Source: Caballeronia udeis
GTDB taxonomy: Bacteria; Pseudomonadota; Gammaproteobacteria; Burkholderiales; Burkholderiaceae
Length of the DNA: 64,000 bases
Reading direction: 5' to 3'
Assembly (NCBI RefSeq): GCF_001544555.2
Contig: NZ_FCOK02000029.1
Location: forward strand, 1-64,000
The notes beneath the pieces were generated by a model. That model ran no database searches. It worked only from the letters and a program-made list of their open reading frames with translations, and was not told the origin of the DNA. Below, piece after piece: positions 26,901 through 35,608 of the stretch. A program made the translations under genes and the position numbers. Every line of letters begins with the position of its first letter. Within the stretch, counting starts at the first letter, position 1.

Positions 26901-29440
26901 GTGCCTGCTACAGCATGGGCCATGTCGTCGCCGACCTTCTGTTGCGCAACGACCCGCTCGACGCGGTGTGGCGCGAGTCGGAGCGGACACTCGATTATGT
27001 GCGCAAAGCCCGGTTCCGGGACGTCGCGGACATCGTCGTGAGTCTGCAACGCCTGATCGCGACCCTCCAAGGCCGGACGGCGAGCTTGTCCACCTTCAGT
27101 GATGCCCGGTTTGACGAGGCGGCCTTCGAGGCGCAACTGACCGGCGAACGGATGAGCGCGCTGCTCTGTGGGTACTGGATTCTCAAACTGCAGGCACAGT
27201 TTCTGGCGGGCGACTACGTGGCCGCTCTCGCCGCCGCCCAACGAGCGCAACCGCTGCTGTGGGCTTTAGTCGGACAGATTATGTGGTTCGACTATACCTA
27301 CTTCACCGCGCTCACGGTGGCCGCGCTCTTCGAGAACGGGTCCGCCGACGAACAGCAGACGTGGCGTGACCTCCTGAAAAAGCACCGCGAACAACTGAGT
27401 GAATGGGCCGGCAACTATCCACCGACGTTCGGCGACAAGCACGCTCTGGTGTCAGCCGAGATCGCCCGCCTCGAAGGACGCGACCTCGACGCTATGCGCC
27501 TGTGCGAGCAGGCCATTCGATCAGCTCGCGAGCACGGCTTCGTCGGGCACGAAGGCATCGCGCACGAAGTGGCCGCACAATTCTATGCAGCGCGTGGCTT
27601 CGAAACCATCGCCCACGCTTACCTGCGCAACGCGCGATACTGTTTTCTCCGCTGGGGCGCGCTCGGCAAGGTGCGGCAACTCGATCAGCGTTACCCACGG
27701 TTGCGCCTGGAATCGACTGCACTTGCGCCAACTGCGACAATCGGCGCGCCCTTCGACCAGCTGGATGCCGGGACGGTGCTCAAGGCCTCGCAGGCCGTGT
27801 CGGGCGAGATCGAGCTTGGCAAGCTGATCGAGACGCTCCTCACGATCGCGGTCGAGCACGCGGGTGCCGAGCGGGGTCTGCTCATCCTTTGCCAGGGCGA
27901 CGCGCCGCGGATCGAAGCGGAGGCGACCACCAGCGGGGGTAGCGTTGAGGTCGGGCTGCGGCAGGCGGCCGTGACTGCCTCCGAGCTTCCTGAGTCTGTG
28001 CTGCACTACGTGATCCGCACGCGCGAGAGCGTGCTCCTGGACGACGCCGCGACGCCGACCCTGTTCTCGGCGGATCCATACATGCAGCAGCAGCGGCCCC
28101 GGTCCGTCCTCTGTCTGCCGCTGGTCAAGCAAGCCAAACTCGCTGGCGCACTCTATCTCGAGAACAATCTGACTCCGCGTGCGTTCACCTCGAGCCGCAT
28201 CGCTGTGTTGGACGTGCTGGCCTCGCAGGTCGCTATCTCGCTGGAAAATGCCCGCCTCTATTCCGATCTGCGAAACAGTGAAGCTTTCCTGGCTGAGGGG
28301 CAAAGCATCAGTTCGACCGGAAGCTTCGGCTGGAACGTTGCAAGCGGAGAGCTCCATTGGTCAGATGAAACTTACAAGATCTTTCAATACGACCGAGCGG
28401 TAAAGCCTACGGTGGCACTGGGCCTGCAACGCGTTCATCCCGACGACCGGGCGTTCGTGCAGGAAACCATCGCTCGCGCGTCCCGCGAAATGACAAACTT
28501 TGACGTTGAGAATTGCTTGCTGATGGACGACGGTACGGTCAAGCACGTCCACGTCATAGGGCACGCCATGCAGAACTCATCAGGGAGCGTTGACTTTGTA
28601 GGTGCCGTGATGGACGTCACCGAGCAGAAGTTGGCTCAGGCGGAGCGCGAGCGCCTCGAGCAGCGGCTTCGCCAGGCCGAAAAGATGGAAGCAGTCGGCC
28701 GGCTCGCCGGCGGCATCGCGCACGATTTCAACAATGTTCTGGCGGGTGTGTTCGCTTATGGTGAAATGGTCCTTGACGAAGCGCCCGTGGGCTCACCGCT
28801 CAGGCGCTATGCGCAGAACGTGCTCACCGCCGCGTCCCGTGGCCGCGAACTGGTCGAGCAGATCCTCGCTTACAGCCGCAGTCAGCGCGGCAGGCGCGCG
28901 CCCGTCGACGTCGCTCATGTAGTGGCGGAGACGCTCGAGCTGATAAGAGGATCCCTGCCCGCCAACATTCGCCTCGAATCGAACGCTCCCGATTTACCTC
29001 TCGTTGTATTCGGCGACGCCACCCGGCTGCACCAGATCGTGATGAACCTGTGCAGTAATGCGATTCAGGCCATGCGCACAGGGGGCATCTTGCGCGTGGC
29101 ACTGCAGGCTGCAGGTTTTTCTGGCGAGCAAGCGCTCTCGCACGGAACGCTCGAATCGGGCCGATACGTGCGCCTGATCGTCGAGGACAACGGATCCGGC
29201 ATGGACGAGGCAACCGTGGCGCGCATTTTTGAACCCTTCTTCACCACCAAGGAAATCGGCACGGGCACTGGTCTGGGCCTGGCGCTCGTTTACGCGATCG
29301 TGGCTGACTTCGGTGGCGCAATCGACGTGCGGAGCGCGCCTGGGCAGGGGAGCACCTTCACGATCTACCTGAGGCGCTCGGACGTCATGCTGGCCGCGGC
29401 AGAGGCCGCGGCGGCCGCGCCGGCTCGAGGTCGAGGCTAG
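23903..29440 (+). CDS. Giant kinase-like/AAA ATPase/GAF/PAS/histidine kinase signalling protein
   Basis: 1845 residues, cytoplasmic. Protein-kinase-like fold about 1-270 (HKDIKPGNIL catalytic loop near 120); AAA/PknK-type ATPase with GYPGIGKSS near 317-330 and LFLDDLQWLD; helical TPR-like middle about 600-1280; GAF about 1290-1450; PAS about 1463-1572; DHp with phospho-His in GIAHDFNN near 1607; HATPase about 1706-1826 with NLCSNAIQAM, EDNGSGMD and TGTGLGLAL. The metal-binding DFG of protein kinases reads GFG (LTGFGIAS) and no clear VAIK lysine is visible, so the N-terminal kinase may be catalytically weak or a pseudokinase. The histidine kinase half looks intact. The protein ends in GRG-TAG just before a decayed receiver domain, implying that the gene was once a hybrid kinase. 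Confidence 0.92.
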   Translation: MTELSGYMFSPLREGDFTLYRGSGSGLAPVLLATAADASLACLKRLEHEYSLKAELDAAWAARPVALFRYNDRLTLVLEDPGGEPLDRLLGGPLEMPEFLRIAIALAGALRQVHARGLIHKDIKPGNILADKASGGVWLTGFGIASRLPRERQNPEPPELIAGTLAYMAPEQTGRMNRSIDSRSDLYALGVTFYEMLTGTLPFTATDPMGWVHCHIARQPTSPGERATVPSQISAIVMKLLAKTAEDRYQSAAGVEADLRRCLTEWVSHGCIDPFAVGAWDASDRLTIPEQLYGREREIDTLLAAFNRVLIHGTPELVLVSGYPGIGKSSVVSELHKVLVPPRGLFASGKFDQYQRDVPYATLAQAFQTLLRPLLAQSEEQLDRWREALGDALGRNGQLIVNLVPQLELVIGTQSSVPELPPQEAKNRFQMVFRRFLGVFARKEHPLALFLDDLQWLDTTTLDLIEHLMTHPEVRHLLVVGAYRDNEVGPGHPLRRTLEAIRAADARVHETALAPLGLDDVGRLVAAALHCDLTRAMPLVRLIQKKTGGNPFFAIQFLTTLADESLLTYDAVASAWAWDLDRIRAKSYTDNVVDLMAGKLKRLAATTQEALKQLACLGNVAGIAALPLVRGDSEEGTHAVLWGAVVAGLVLRQDDAYKFVHDRIQQAAYSLIPEAERAEVHLRIGRVLLENMAADELAEHLFDVANQFNRGATLLIERDEKARVATINLRAGRKAKASAAYASACVYLAAGMDLLDDSDWSSQYEVMFSLWLERAACAFLTGHLDQAEQLIEALLQRAASKIDQAAACYLKLHFHVVRSENSQAVNSALACLRLFGIDLPAHPTHDQVQAEFETVWHNLAGRPIESLIDLPLMTDPGLQAAMRLLSALFQPAYFIDSHLLCLLLCRMVNIGLRHGASGAFAHACGSLGVLLGPVFHRYHDGYRFARLACDLVDKHGFLADRAKVHAAMGRTAVWTQPIETAIDFHRAASRTALETGDLTCACYSMGHVVADLLLRNDPLDAVWRESERTLDYVRKARFRDVADIVVSLQRLIATLQGRTASLSTFSDARFDEAAFEAQLTGERMSALLCGYWILKLQAQFLAGDYVAALAAAQRAQPLLWALVGQIMWFDYTYFTALTVAALFENGSADEQQTWRDLLKKHREQLSEWAGNYPPTFGDKHALVSAEIARLEGRDLDAMRLCEQAIRSAREHGFVGHEGIAHEVAAQFYAARGFETIAHAYLRNARYCFLRWGALGKVRQLDQRYPRLRLESTALAPTATIGAPFDQLDAGTVLKASQAVSGEIELGKLIETLLTIAVEHAGAERGLLILCQGDAPRIEAEATTSGGSVEVGLRQAAVTASELPESVLHYVIRTRESVLLDDAATPTLFSADPYMQQQRPRSVLCLPLVKQAKLAGALYLENNLTPRAFTSSRIAVLDVLASQVAISLENARLYSDLRNSEAFLAEGQSISSTGSFGWNVASGELHWSDETYKIFQYDRAVKPTVALGLQRVHPDDRAFVQETIARASREMTNFDVENCLLMDDGTVKHVHVIGHAMQNSSGSVDFVGAVMDVTEQKLAQAERERLEQRLRQAEKMEAVGRLAGGIAHDFNNVLAGVFAYGEMVLDEAPVGSPLRRYAQNVLTAASRGRELVEQILAYSRSQRGRRAPVDVAHVVAETLELIRGSLPANIRLESNAPDLPLVVFGDATRLHQIVMNLCSNAIQAMRTGGILRVALQAAGFSGEQALSHGTLESGRYVRLIVEDNGSGMDEATVARIFEPFFTTKEIGTGTGLGLALVYAIVADFGGAIDVRSAPGQGSTFTIYLRRSDVMLAAAEAAAAAPARGRG

Positions 29441-29610
29441 CACGCACTGCTTGTCCACGACGAGGCACCGGTGCTTGCAGTGACCGCCGAGGTGCTATCG
29501 CGGTTCGGTTCGATCCGGTCTCATTCCACGACAGGCGTACCGCGCTCGCCGCATTCGAGGGCGCGCGCGAGCGGTTCGACTTCGTCGTCACCCGCGCGCC
29601 ACAGATGTGA
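29441..29610 (+). pseudogene. Decayed receiver domain of the preceding kinase
   Basis: Immediately after the TAG stop, the same frame continues HALLVHDEAPVLAVTAEVL then SRFG, the start of a receiver domain. After about 29515 the homology moves to another frame (DPVSFHDRRTALAAFEGA, then RERFDFVVTRAPQM) and ends at a TGA (29608-29610). One acidic-pocket residue is His and the position of the phosphoacceptor Asp reads Arg. So an in-frame stop, an indel and missense changes have removed the receiver. Confidence 0.75.
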
Positions 29611-29791
29611 CGCAATCCAGCTGGCTTGCGACCGGTCCGTGACCGCGTGCCACGACACTCTATCTATGGCCAACCCGACAAGGAAGCCGCGAATGCGAGC
29701 ACTCGCTCGTATTCCAGCCGCGCATCCGTTTCGTAGTCCCGATTTCCTTTTGTCATAAGTTTTTTACGGCATCAATTCGAAGGAGCCGACC
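29611..29791. other. Intergenic, nothing identified
   Basis: No gene or recognised element is visible after the receiver remnant. A ribosome-site-like AGGAG at 29781-29785 precedes the next short frame. Confidence 0.35.
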
Positions 29792-30007
29792 ATGCATACG
29801 TTCAACAGGTCGTCTGAACTCACGCTGCATGTCTTCTTTCAGGATCACCTTTGGCAATGGGGCATCACGTGTGTCAGACCTGGCGGAGTTGGCGCGAAAG
29901 TCGTCGCTTACAGCGATCCGGGGTTTTGTACAGAGCTCCAAGCTCGTACCGACGGCGAGCGGGCACGCTTGCGGCGCGGCGATCGCCCCAGGAGTGAATG
30001 CGTTTGA
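29792..30007 (+). CDS. Possible small hypothetical protein
   Basis: 71 codons starting MHTFNRSSELTLHVFFQDHL, with AGGAG six bases before the ATG. The N-terminal 25 residues are plausible, the rest is Arg-rich and less convincing, and an overlapping frame is also open. Family unknown. It could be a degraded gene start. Reported mainly because of the good ribosome site. Confidence 0.28.
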   Translation: MHTFNRSSELTLHVFFQDHLWQWGITCVRPGGVGAKVVAYSDPGFCTELQARTDGERARLRRGDRPRSECV

Positions 30008-30018
30008 AGGAGAAAGAC

Positions 30019-30231
30019 ATGTATGCCGGCGAGAAGTCTCTGCGCGTATTGGTCGACAAGTGGGTCAGGCCCGCGGTGCCTATGACGGCACGCGTGATGG
30101 AATTCAGTCGAACGCGTTCGGATCGTAGGCGCTACGTGCGCGTCGGTACGTTTCGGCGGGACGCATGTTTTGCGATCGTCTTCTTCCGGCATGACGATGG
30201 GTCGTGGAACGTCTTTCCACCATCGAACTGA
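30019..30231 (+). CDS. Small conserved-type hypothetical protein
   Basis: 70 residues starting MYAGEKSLRVLVDKWVRP, basic centre (RTRSDRRRYVRV) and a tidy end (AIVFFRHDDGSWNVFPP). AAGGAG lies at 30007-30012, seven bases before ATG 30019. I believe I recognise this pattern from small uncharacterised proteins of Paraburkholderia, but no function is known to me. No TM segment or cysteine pair. It sits 240 bases upstream of poxB. Confidence 0.65.
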   Translation: MYAGEKSLRVLVDKWVRPAVPMTARVMEFSRTRSDRRRYVRVGTFRRDACFAIVFFRHDDGSWNVFPPSN

Positions 30232-30472
30232 CCGGGATAGTAACCACGCATTCGCGCCCGCCCGTTTCCGATCCGGTCTTATATCCATGCTTGCCGAATT
30301 CGCCGCGCTGCCGACGGCTGTATCGGACGCACTGGATCACCTCGGGCTGCCTGGGAGCGCCCTTGGCATTGCGCCGATCGGCTCCCATCCGCGGATGCTC
30401 GACGGCACCGCGAGCGAAGTTCCACAACGCGGGCGCATGAAGCAGTCAGCAGCTCTTTACAGGAGAATTGCA

Positions 30473-32209
30473 ATGTCAAGGACCGTGGCGGAACAGTTCG
30501 TCGAAGTACTGGTGGCCGCAGGTGTGAAACGGGTGTATGGCATCGTTGGCGATAGCCTCAACGGCTTGACCGACGCGATCCGTCGTCATGGCGGGATCGA
30601 GTGGATTCATGTGCGGCACGAAGAAGTTGCTGCGTTCGCCGCGGGTGCCGAAGCACATCTGACGGGCTCGCTCACTGTCTGTGCCGGCAGCTGCGGGCCG
30701 GGGAATCTTCATCTGATCAATGGTCTGTTCGATTGCCATCGTTCCGGCGTGCCGGTGCTGGCGATCGCTGCGCACATTCCATTGCGGGAAATCGGTAGCG
30801 GCTACTTTCAGGAAACCCATCCGGAGTCGTTGTTCAAGGAGTGCAGCCACTACTGCGAACTGATCTCGGGCGCCAATCAGATGCCGCGCACGCTCGAGAT
30901 CGCCATCCGCGAGGCGACCGGCAAGCGTGGCGTGTCAGTCGTCGTGATCCCTGGCGACGTCGCGTTGCAGCAGGCGGTTGATGCACCGCCTCCCTCGGCC
31001 TTGGGTCTGCTGCCGCCGCAGGCAGTCGTCACGCCGGCCGAAGCCGATATTGACCGGCTGGCCGCGATGCTCAACCAGCAGGGCCGCGTGACCATGTTGT
31101 GCGGGTCGGGCTGCGCAGGCGCGCATGATGAGGTGGTGGCACTGGCCGAGCGGCTCAAGGCACCGATCGTCCATGCATTGCGCGGCAAGGAGCACGTCGA
31201 ATGGGAGAACCCGTATGACGTGGGCATGACCGGCCTGATCGGATTCTCTTCGGGCTACTACGCCATGCTCGATTGCGACCTGCTGCTGATGCTGGGAACG
31301 GACTTTCCATATAGCCAGTTCTACCCCCGCAAAACGGGCACGCGTATCGTCCAGATCGATATTCGCCCCGGTCATCTCGGACGCCGCGCGCCGCTCGATC
31401 TGGGCATTGTCGGCGACGTGAAGGCGACGCTCACGGCGCTCGCGCCGAAACTGCGGCAGAAAAGCGATACCGCGCATCTTGAGCAGGCGCAGCAACATTA
31501 CCGCAAGGCGCGCAAGGACCTGGACGTGCTGGCGCAATCCGGAGCGAGGACGTCGTTGATCCATCCACAGCAAGTTGCCAAGGCGATCAGCGACCATGCG
31601 GCGGAAGACGCCGTGTTTACCTGCGACGTTGGCCTGCCGACGGTGTGGGGCGCCCGCTACCTCGCGATGAACGGCAAGCGCCGGCTGATGGGATCGTTCT
31701 GGCACGGCTCGATGGCGAACGCCATGGCGCAGGCGATCGGCGCACAGGCGGCCTTTCCCGGCCGCCAGGTCATCTCCATGTCGGGCGACGGCGGCTTCGC
31801 GATGCTGATGGGCGATTTCCTGAGCCTTGCGCAACTGGGCTTGCCGGTCAAGGTGGTGGTCTTCAACAACGGCGCGCTCGGCTTCATCGAACTCGAACAG
31901 AAGTCCACGTCGTTCGTGCCGATCGGCACCGAGCTGAACAACCCGAATTTCGCCGCCATGGCCGAAGCGGTTGGAATCCACGGTATCCGGCTTGAAAAGC
32001 CCGACGATGTCGAACCCGGCATTGCCGCGGCGTTCGACCACAACGGTCCGGTGCTGATCGACGCGGTCGTCAACCGGATGGAGCTGGCGATGCCCCCTGC
32101 AGTCAACCTCGAGATGGCAAAGGGGTTCTCGCTTTATATGGTCAAGGCGATCCTGAACGGGCAGGCGGACCAGGTGATCGATCTTGCCCAAACCAATCTG
32201 TGGCGCTAG
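30473..32209 (+). CDS. poxB: Pyruvate:ubiquinone oxidoreductase (pyruvate oxidase-type, ThDP/FAD)
   Basis: 578 residues, close to E. coli PoxB (572). It decarboxylates pyruvate to acetate and CO2 and passes electrons to membrane quinone. ThDP-family N domain with catalytic Glu in VRHEEVAAFAAGAEA, GSCGPGNLHLINGL, central FAD-binding domain, and C domain with the ThDP/Mg motif GDGGFAMLMGDF...FNN. ATG 30473 has AGGAG 8 bases upstream; the open frame extends back to 30170 without homology. It is followed after 9 bases by cytochrome bd-type oxidase genes, forming a short pyruvate-to-oxygen electron chain. Acetolactate synthase is the main look-alike, but the PoxB sequence pattern and the context favour the oxidase. 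Confidence 0.92.
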   Translation: MSRTVAEQFVEVLVAAGVKRVYGIVGDSLNGLTDAIRRHGGIEWIHVRHEEVAAFAAGAEAHLTGSLTVCAGSCGPGNLHLINGLFDCHRSGVPVLAIAAHIPLREIGSGYFQETHPESLFKECSHYCELISGANQMPRTLEIAIREATGKRGVSVVVIPGDVALQQAVDAPPPSALGLLPPQAVVTPAEADIDRLAAMLNQQGRVTMLCGSGCAGAHDEVVALAERLKAPIVHALRGKEHVEWENPYDVGMTGLIGFSSGYYAMLDCDLLLMLGTDFPYSQFYPRKTGTRIVQIDIRPGHLGRRAPLDLGIVGDVKATLTALAPKLRQKSDTAHLEQAQQHYRKARKDLDVLAQSGARTSLIHPQQVAKAISDHAAEDAVFTCDVGLPTVWGARYLAMNGKRRLMGSFWHGSMANAMAQAIGAQAAFPGRQVISMSGDGGFAMLMGDFLSLAQLGLPVKVVVFNNGALGFIELEQKSTSFVPIGTELNNPNFAAMAEAVGIHGIRLEKPDDVEPGIAAAFDHNGPVLIDAVVNRMELAMPPAVNLEMAKGFSLYMVKAILNGQADQVIDLAQTNLWR

Positions 32210-32218
32210 GGAGGCGTG

Positions 32219-33610
32219 ATGGACACCACCGCGCTCATGCTGTCGCGACTGCAGTTCGCCTTCACCGTATCGTTCCACATCATCTTCCCGTCGTTCACGA
32301 TCGGACTGGCGGCGTGGCTCACGGTACTCGAAGCGCTGCACCTGATTACCGGGCGGCCTGCGTACCGCCGAGTATTCGACTTCTGGCTGAAGATCTTCGG
32401 GATCGCATTCGGCATGGGTGTGGTTTCCGGGATCGTGCTGGCCTTCGAGTTCGGCACGAACTGGAGCGAACTCTCACGGCTTTCGGGGCCGATCCAGGGG
32501 CCACTGTTGTCCTATGAGACCTTCACGGCCTTCATGCTGGAGGCGTCGTTTTTCGGCGTCCTGCTGTTCGGCAAGAACAGGGTGAGGCCGGGCTTCTATC
32601 TGTTTTCCACCGCGATGGTGGCGCTCGGCACAACGCTCTCGGCGTTCTGGATCATGGTGAACAACAGCTGGATGCAATATCCGGTGGGCTACACGATCCA
32701 GGGTGGCGTCTACGTGCCGGACGACTGGCTGAAGATCATCTTCAGCCCGGTCGTCTGGGTGAGGTTTCCTCATATGTTGCTGGCGGCTTACGTCACCGGG
32801 GCGTTTTGTGTGGCTGCGACCGGTGCGTGGTACCTGCTCCGCAGGATGTGTCCCGCCGAAGCACGCATCATGCTGCGTATGGGACTGTTTCTCGCGGCGA
32901 TCCTCGTGCCGGTGCAACTGCTGTTCGGACATCTGGTCGGCGATTACGTGCATCGCTATCAGCCGGTCAAGTTCGCCGCGATCGAGGCACGCTGGCATGA
33001 CGAACAACCCGCGTCCGAGGTTCTGCTTGCATGGCCCGACGCGACCCACGAAAAGAACGACTATGCGATTTCAGTGCCAGTGCTCGGCAGCCTGATTGGC
33101 TCGATGAGCCTGGACTCGAAGGAGGTCGGTCTCACAGATTTTCCACGCAGCGAGCGTCCGCCGATCGTCATTCCGTTCTTTGCATTCCGGGTCATGGTGG
33201 GGTGCGGTCTCGTCATGCTGGTCGTTGCCTGGGGCGGCGCCTTGCTGTCGCTCAAGGAGCGCCTGGTGCAGCGGCGCGCACTGCTGTGGACGGTATTCCT
33301 GTGCTTTCCGCTGCCCTTCATCGCGACACTCACCGGCTGGTTTACCGCGGAGGTGGGGCGGCAACCGTGGACCGTCTATGGGCTGCTGCGCACGGCTGAC
33401 GCGCTCACGCCGTTCCTGACGCCGCGCGCGGCCGCGGGCTCGTTGCTGGTCTTCTGTGCGACCTACGTCTTTATCTTTGCCTTTGGCACGTTCTACATTT
33501 ACAGGCTGCTCAAAGGAGGACCTGCCGAAGATCTGCTGCACACGCCGCCTGCTGCCTTGCCGAACCGTCCGCTTTCGGTGGCGGCGGATTTGTCGTCGAC
33601 GGTCAAATGA
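32219..33610 (+). CDS. cioA: Cytochrome bd-type quinol oxidase subunit I (CioA-like)
   Basis: 463 residues, nine predicted TM helices; binds hemes b558, b595 and d and oxidises quinol. The N-terminal heme ligand His in SRLQFAFTVSFHIIF, the FPHMLLAAY histidine and the GRQPW motif of the quinol loop are visible. The Q-loop is short, as in the cyanide-insensitive CioA branch. ATG 32219 follows AGGGAGG. It forms an operon with poxB upstream and cioB 16 bases downstream. Confidence 0.93.
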   Translation: MDTTALMLSRLQFAFTVSFHIIFPSFTIGLAAWLTVLEALHLITGRPAYRRVFDFWLKIFGIAFGMGVVSGIVLAFEFGTNWSELSRLSGPIQGPLLSYETFTAFMLEASFFGVLLFGKNRVRPGFYLFSTAMVALGTTLSAFWIMVNNSWMQYPVGYTIQGGVYVPDDWLKIIFSPVVWVRFPHMLLAAYVTGAFCVAATGAWYLLRRMCPAEARIMLRMGLFLAAILVPVQLLFGHLVGDYVHRYQPVKFAAIEARWHDEQPASEVLLAWPDATHEKNDYAISVPVLGSLIGSMSLDSKEVGLTDFPRSERPPIVIPFFAFRVMVGCGLVMLVVAWGGALLSLKERLVQRRALLWTVFLCFPLPFIATLTGWFTAEVGRQPWTVYGLLRTADALTPFLTPRAAAGSLLVFCATYVFIFAFGTFYIYRLLKGGPAEDLLHTPPAALPNRPLSVAADLSSTVK

Positions 33611-33626
33611 TCCGGGAGCCACGTAA

Positions 33627-34613
33627 ATGATCCTCTACTGGTCGCTGATACTCGCTCTCAGCATGTTGCTGTACGTGTTGCTCGATGGCTTCGACCTCGG
33701 CGTTGGCATGCTCTTTGGACTGACCCGGGACGAAACACACCGGCGTCATATGCTGGCCGCCGTGTCGCCGCTGTGGGACGGCAACGAGACCTGGCTGATC
33801 GTGGCCGGCGTGGTGCTGTGGGGTGCATTTTCGCAGGCTTACTCGTTGCTGGTCTCCGCGTTCTATGTCCCCGTGATCCTGATGCTCGCCGGCCTGATCT
33901 TTCGCGGCGTCGCCTTCGAGTTCCGTGGCAGGGCTCGCCGTACGCGGGCGATCTGGAACGTCGGCTTCGTGGTGGGATCGGTCGTCGCCGCCTTCATGCA
34001 GGGCGCGATGGTCGGTGCGCTGGCGAAGGGGCTGCCGATCGTCGATGGACGTTTCAGCGGCGACGTCATGACCTGGTGCAGTTCTTTCTCGATGCTGTGC
34101 GGCGGGGCGTTGTGCGTCGGCTATGCGCTGCTCGGTGCGAGCTGGGTCGTCAAGAAGTGCGAAGGAGATACACGCGACGCTGCGTATCGGGCGATTCCGC
34201 CGTTCCTGGTCGCGGTACTCGTCCTGTTGGCCGTGCTGTTCTGTCATGCGCTTTATGAAAACTTCGCGATCCTGCATCGCTGGCTCGACCGTCCTTATCT
34301 TTTCATCGTGCCGCTTGTCGCGCTTGTCTCCATCGCAGGAACCCTGACCGGCGTCAGGCGGCATCGCGACAACCAGCCGTTCGTGATGATCGTTGTGCTC
34401 TTCATCTGCGCATACGCGATGCTGGCGATCTCGTTCTGGCCGTACATGATCCCGTTCTCGCTAACTGTGGCTCAGGCAGCCGGTCCGCATGCAAGCCTCG
34501 CCTTCATGTTCTGGGGCGCGGGCCTGTTCGTCTACCCGTTGATGCTGATCTACACGATCTACAGCTACAACGTGTTCAAAGGCAAGGTCGACCTGACTTC
34601 GGGTCACTACTGA
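33627..34613 (+). CDS. cioB: Cytochrome bd-type quinol oxidase subunit II (CioB-like)
   Basis: 328 residues, about eight TM helices; structural partner of subunit I. It starts MILYWSLILALSMLLYVLLDGFDLGVG and has SPLWDGNETWLI and FRGVAFEFRGR, all subunit II hallmarks. No cydX-like small ORF is recognisable downstream, in line with many CioAB operons. Confidence 0.93.
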   Translation: MILYWSLILALSMLLYVLLDGFDLGVGMLFGLTRDETHRRHMLAAVSPLWDGNETWLIVAGVVLWGAFSQAYSLLVSAFYVPVILMLAGLIFRGVAFEFRGRARRTRAIWNVGFVVGSVVAAFMQGAMVGALAKGLPIVDGRFSGDVMTWCSSFSMLCGGALCVGYALLGASWVVKKCEGDTRDAAYRAIPPFLVAVLVLLAVLFCHALYENFAILHRWLDRPYLFIVPLVALVSIAGTLTGVRRHRDNQPFVMIVVLFICAYAMLAISFWPYMIPFSLTVAQAAGPHASLAFMFWGAGLFVYPLMLIYTIYSYNVFKGKVDLTSGHY

Positions 34614-34864
34614 TGAACGCTATCGCCGCCCGCCCTATGTACGGTGCGTGCTTGAGGTTGTGGGCCGGCCCGGGCGGTCGGTTACAGCGGTTGGTTACGT
34701 ATACCGGCCGATCGGTTGGATGACGGGTGTAGCGCAATGCGCAGGGTCTGCAATCAGCCGGCAAGCGAGGATCGGGAAACTTCATTGCAAGACCAGCTTG
34801 CCATGAGGTATCGGGATTCGACGGGTTCGTCCAATTGGAGTCATTCGTAGCCACCGGAGACATC
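34614..34864. promoter_or_regulatory. Intergenic upstream of lutABC
   Basis: About 250 bases. It should carry the lut promoter. Repeated GGTTGGTTACG/CGGTTACAG-like words near 34678-34700 are the only patterning noticed. No regulator gene is adjacent. Confidence 0.3.
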
Positions 34865-35608
34865 ATGAAAGTTGCCTTGTTTGTTCCATGTTTCATCGAC
34901 GCCTTCTTTCCCGATGTCGGCGTCGCAACGCTCGAACTCCTCGAGCGTTTGGGTTGTGATGTCGACTACCCGCTTGAGCAGACCTGCTGCGGTCAGCCGA
35001 TGGGCAATAGCGGCTGCGAAAATGACGCCGCCGCGACGGAAGCGCTGTTCGTCAAGAACTTTGCCGGCTACGACTACATCGTCGCGCCGAGCGGAAGCTG
35101 TGTGCACCACGTGCGCGATCACATGACGGCAGTCGAACCGGGTACGGAAAGCCGGGCGGTGCGTGCCAATACCTACGAGCTGGTCGAATTCCTGCACGAC
35201 GTACTGAAGGTCAACGCGTTGCCGTGGGCCGAGTTTCCGCACAAGGTGGGATTGCACAATAGTTGCGGCACGCTTCGCTCGCTGCGCACCGCAAAGATGT
35301 CGGAGATCAATGAGCCGTTCTTCTCGAAGCCGCTATCGCTGCTCCGGAAAGTCAGAGGCATCGAGTTCGTCATGCCCGCCCGGCCTGACGAATGCTGTGG
35401 ATTCGGCGGCACGTTCTGCGTGACTGAAGAACCCGTCTCTGCACGGATGGGCCAGGACAAGGTTCGCGATCACAAACAGGCCGGCGCCGAGTACATCGTA
35501 TCCGCCGATTCGTCGTGCCTGATGCACCAGAAAGGCTGCTCGGACCGGCTCGGCCTCGGCCTGAAGTTCATCCATATCGCCCAGATTCTCAATGGAGCCC
35601 GCTCATGA
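34865..35608 (+). CDS. lutA: L-lactate oxidation iron-sulfur subunit LutA
   Basis: 247 residues, two CCG cysteine-rich domains (QTCCGQPMGNSG and DECCGFGGTFC). In the LutABC complex it helps to oxidise L-lactate to pyruvate. ATG 34865 has CGGAGA upstream; the 10 codons before it (from 34835) are discarded. Its stop overlaps the lutB start (ATGA). Confidence 0.92.
   Translation: MKVALFVPCFIDAFFPDVGVATLELLERLGCDVDYPLEQTCCGQPMGNSGCENDAAATEALFVKNFAGYDYIVAPSGSCVHHVRDHMTAVEPGTESRAVRANTYELVEFLHDVLKVNALPWAEFPHKVGLHNSCGTLRSLRTAKMSEINEPFFSKPLSLLRKVRGIEFVMPARPDECCGFGGTFCVTEEPVSARMGQDKVRDHKQAGAEYIVSADSSCLMHQKGCSDRLGLGLKFIHIAQILNGARS

Noticed and set aside
30935..32341. 468-codon open frame on the - strand
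   Set aside because: Antisense shadow of poxB/cioA; composition without family features.
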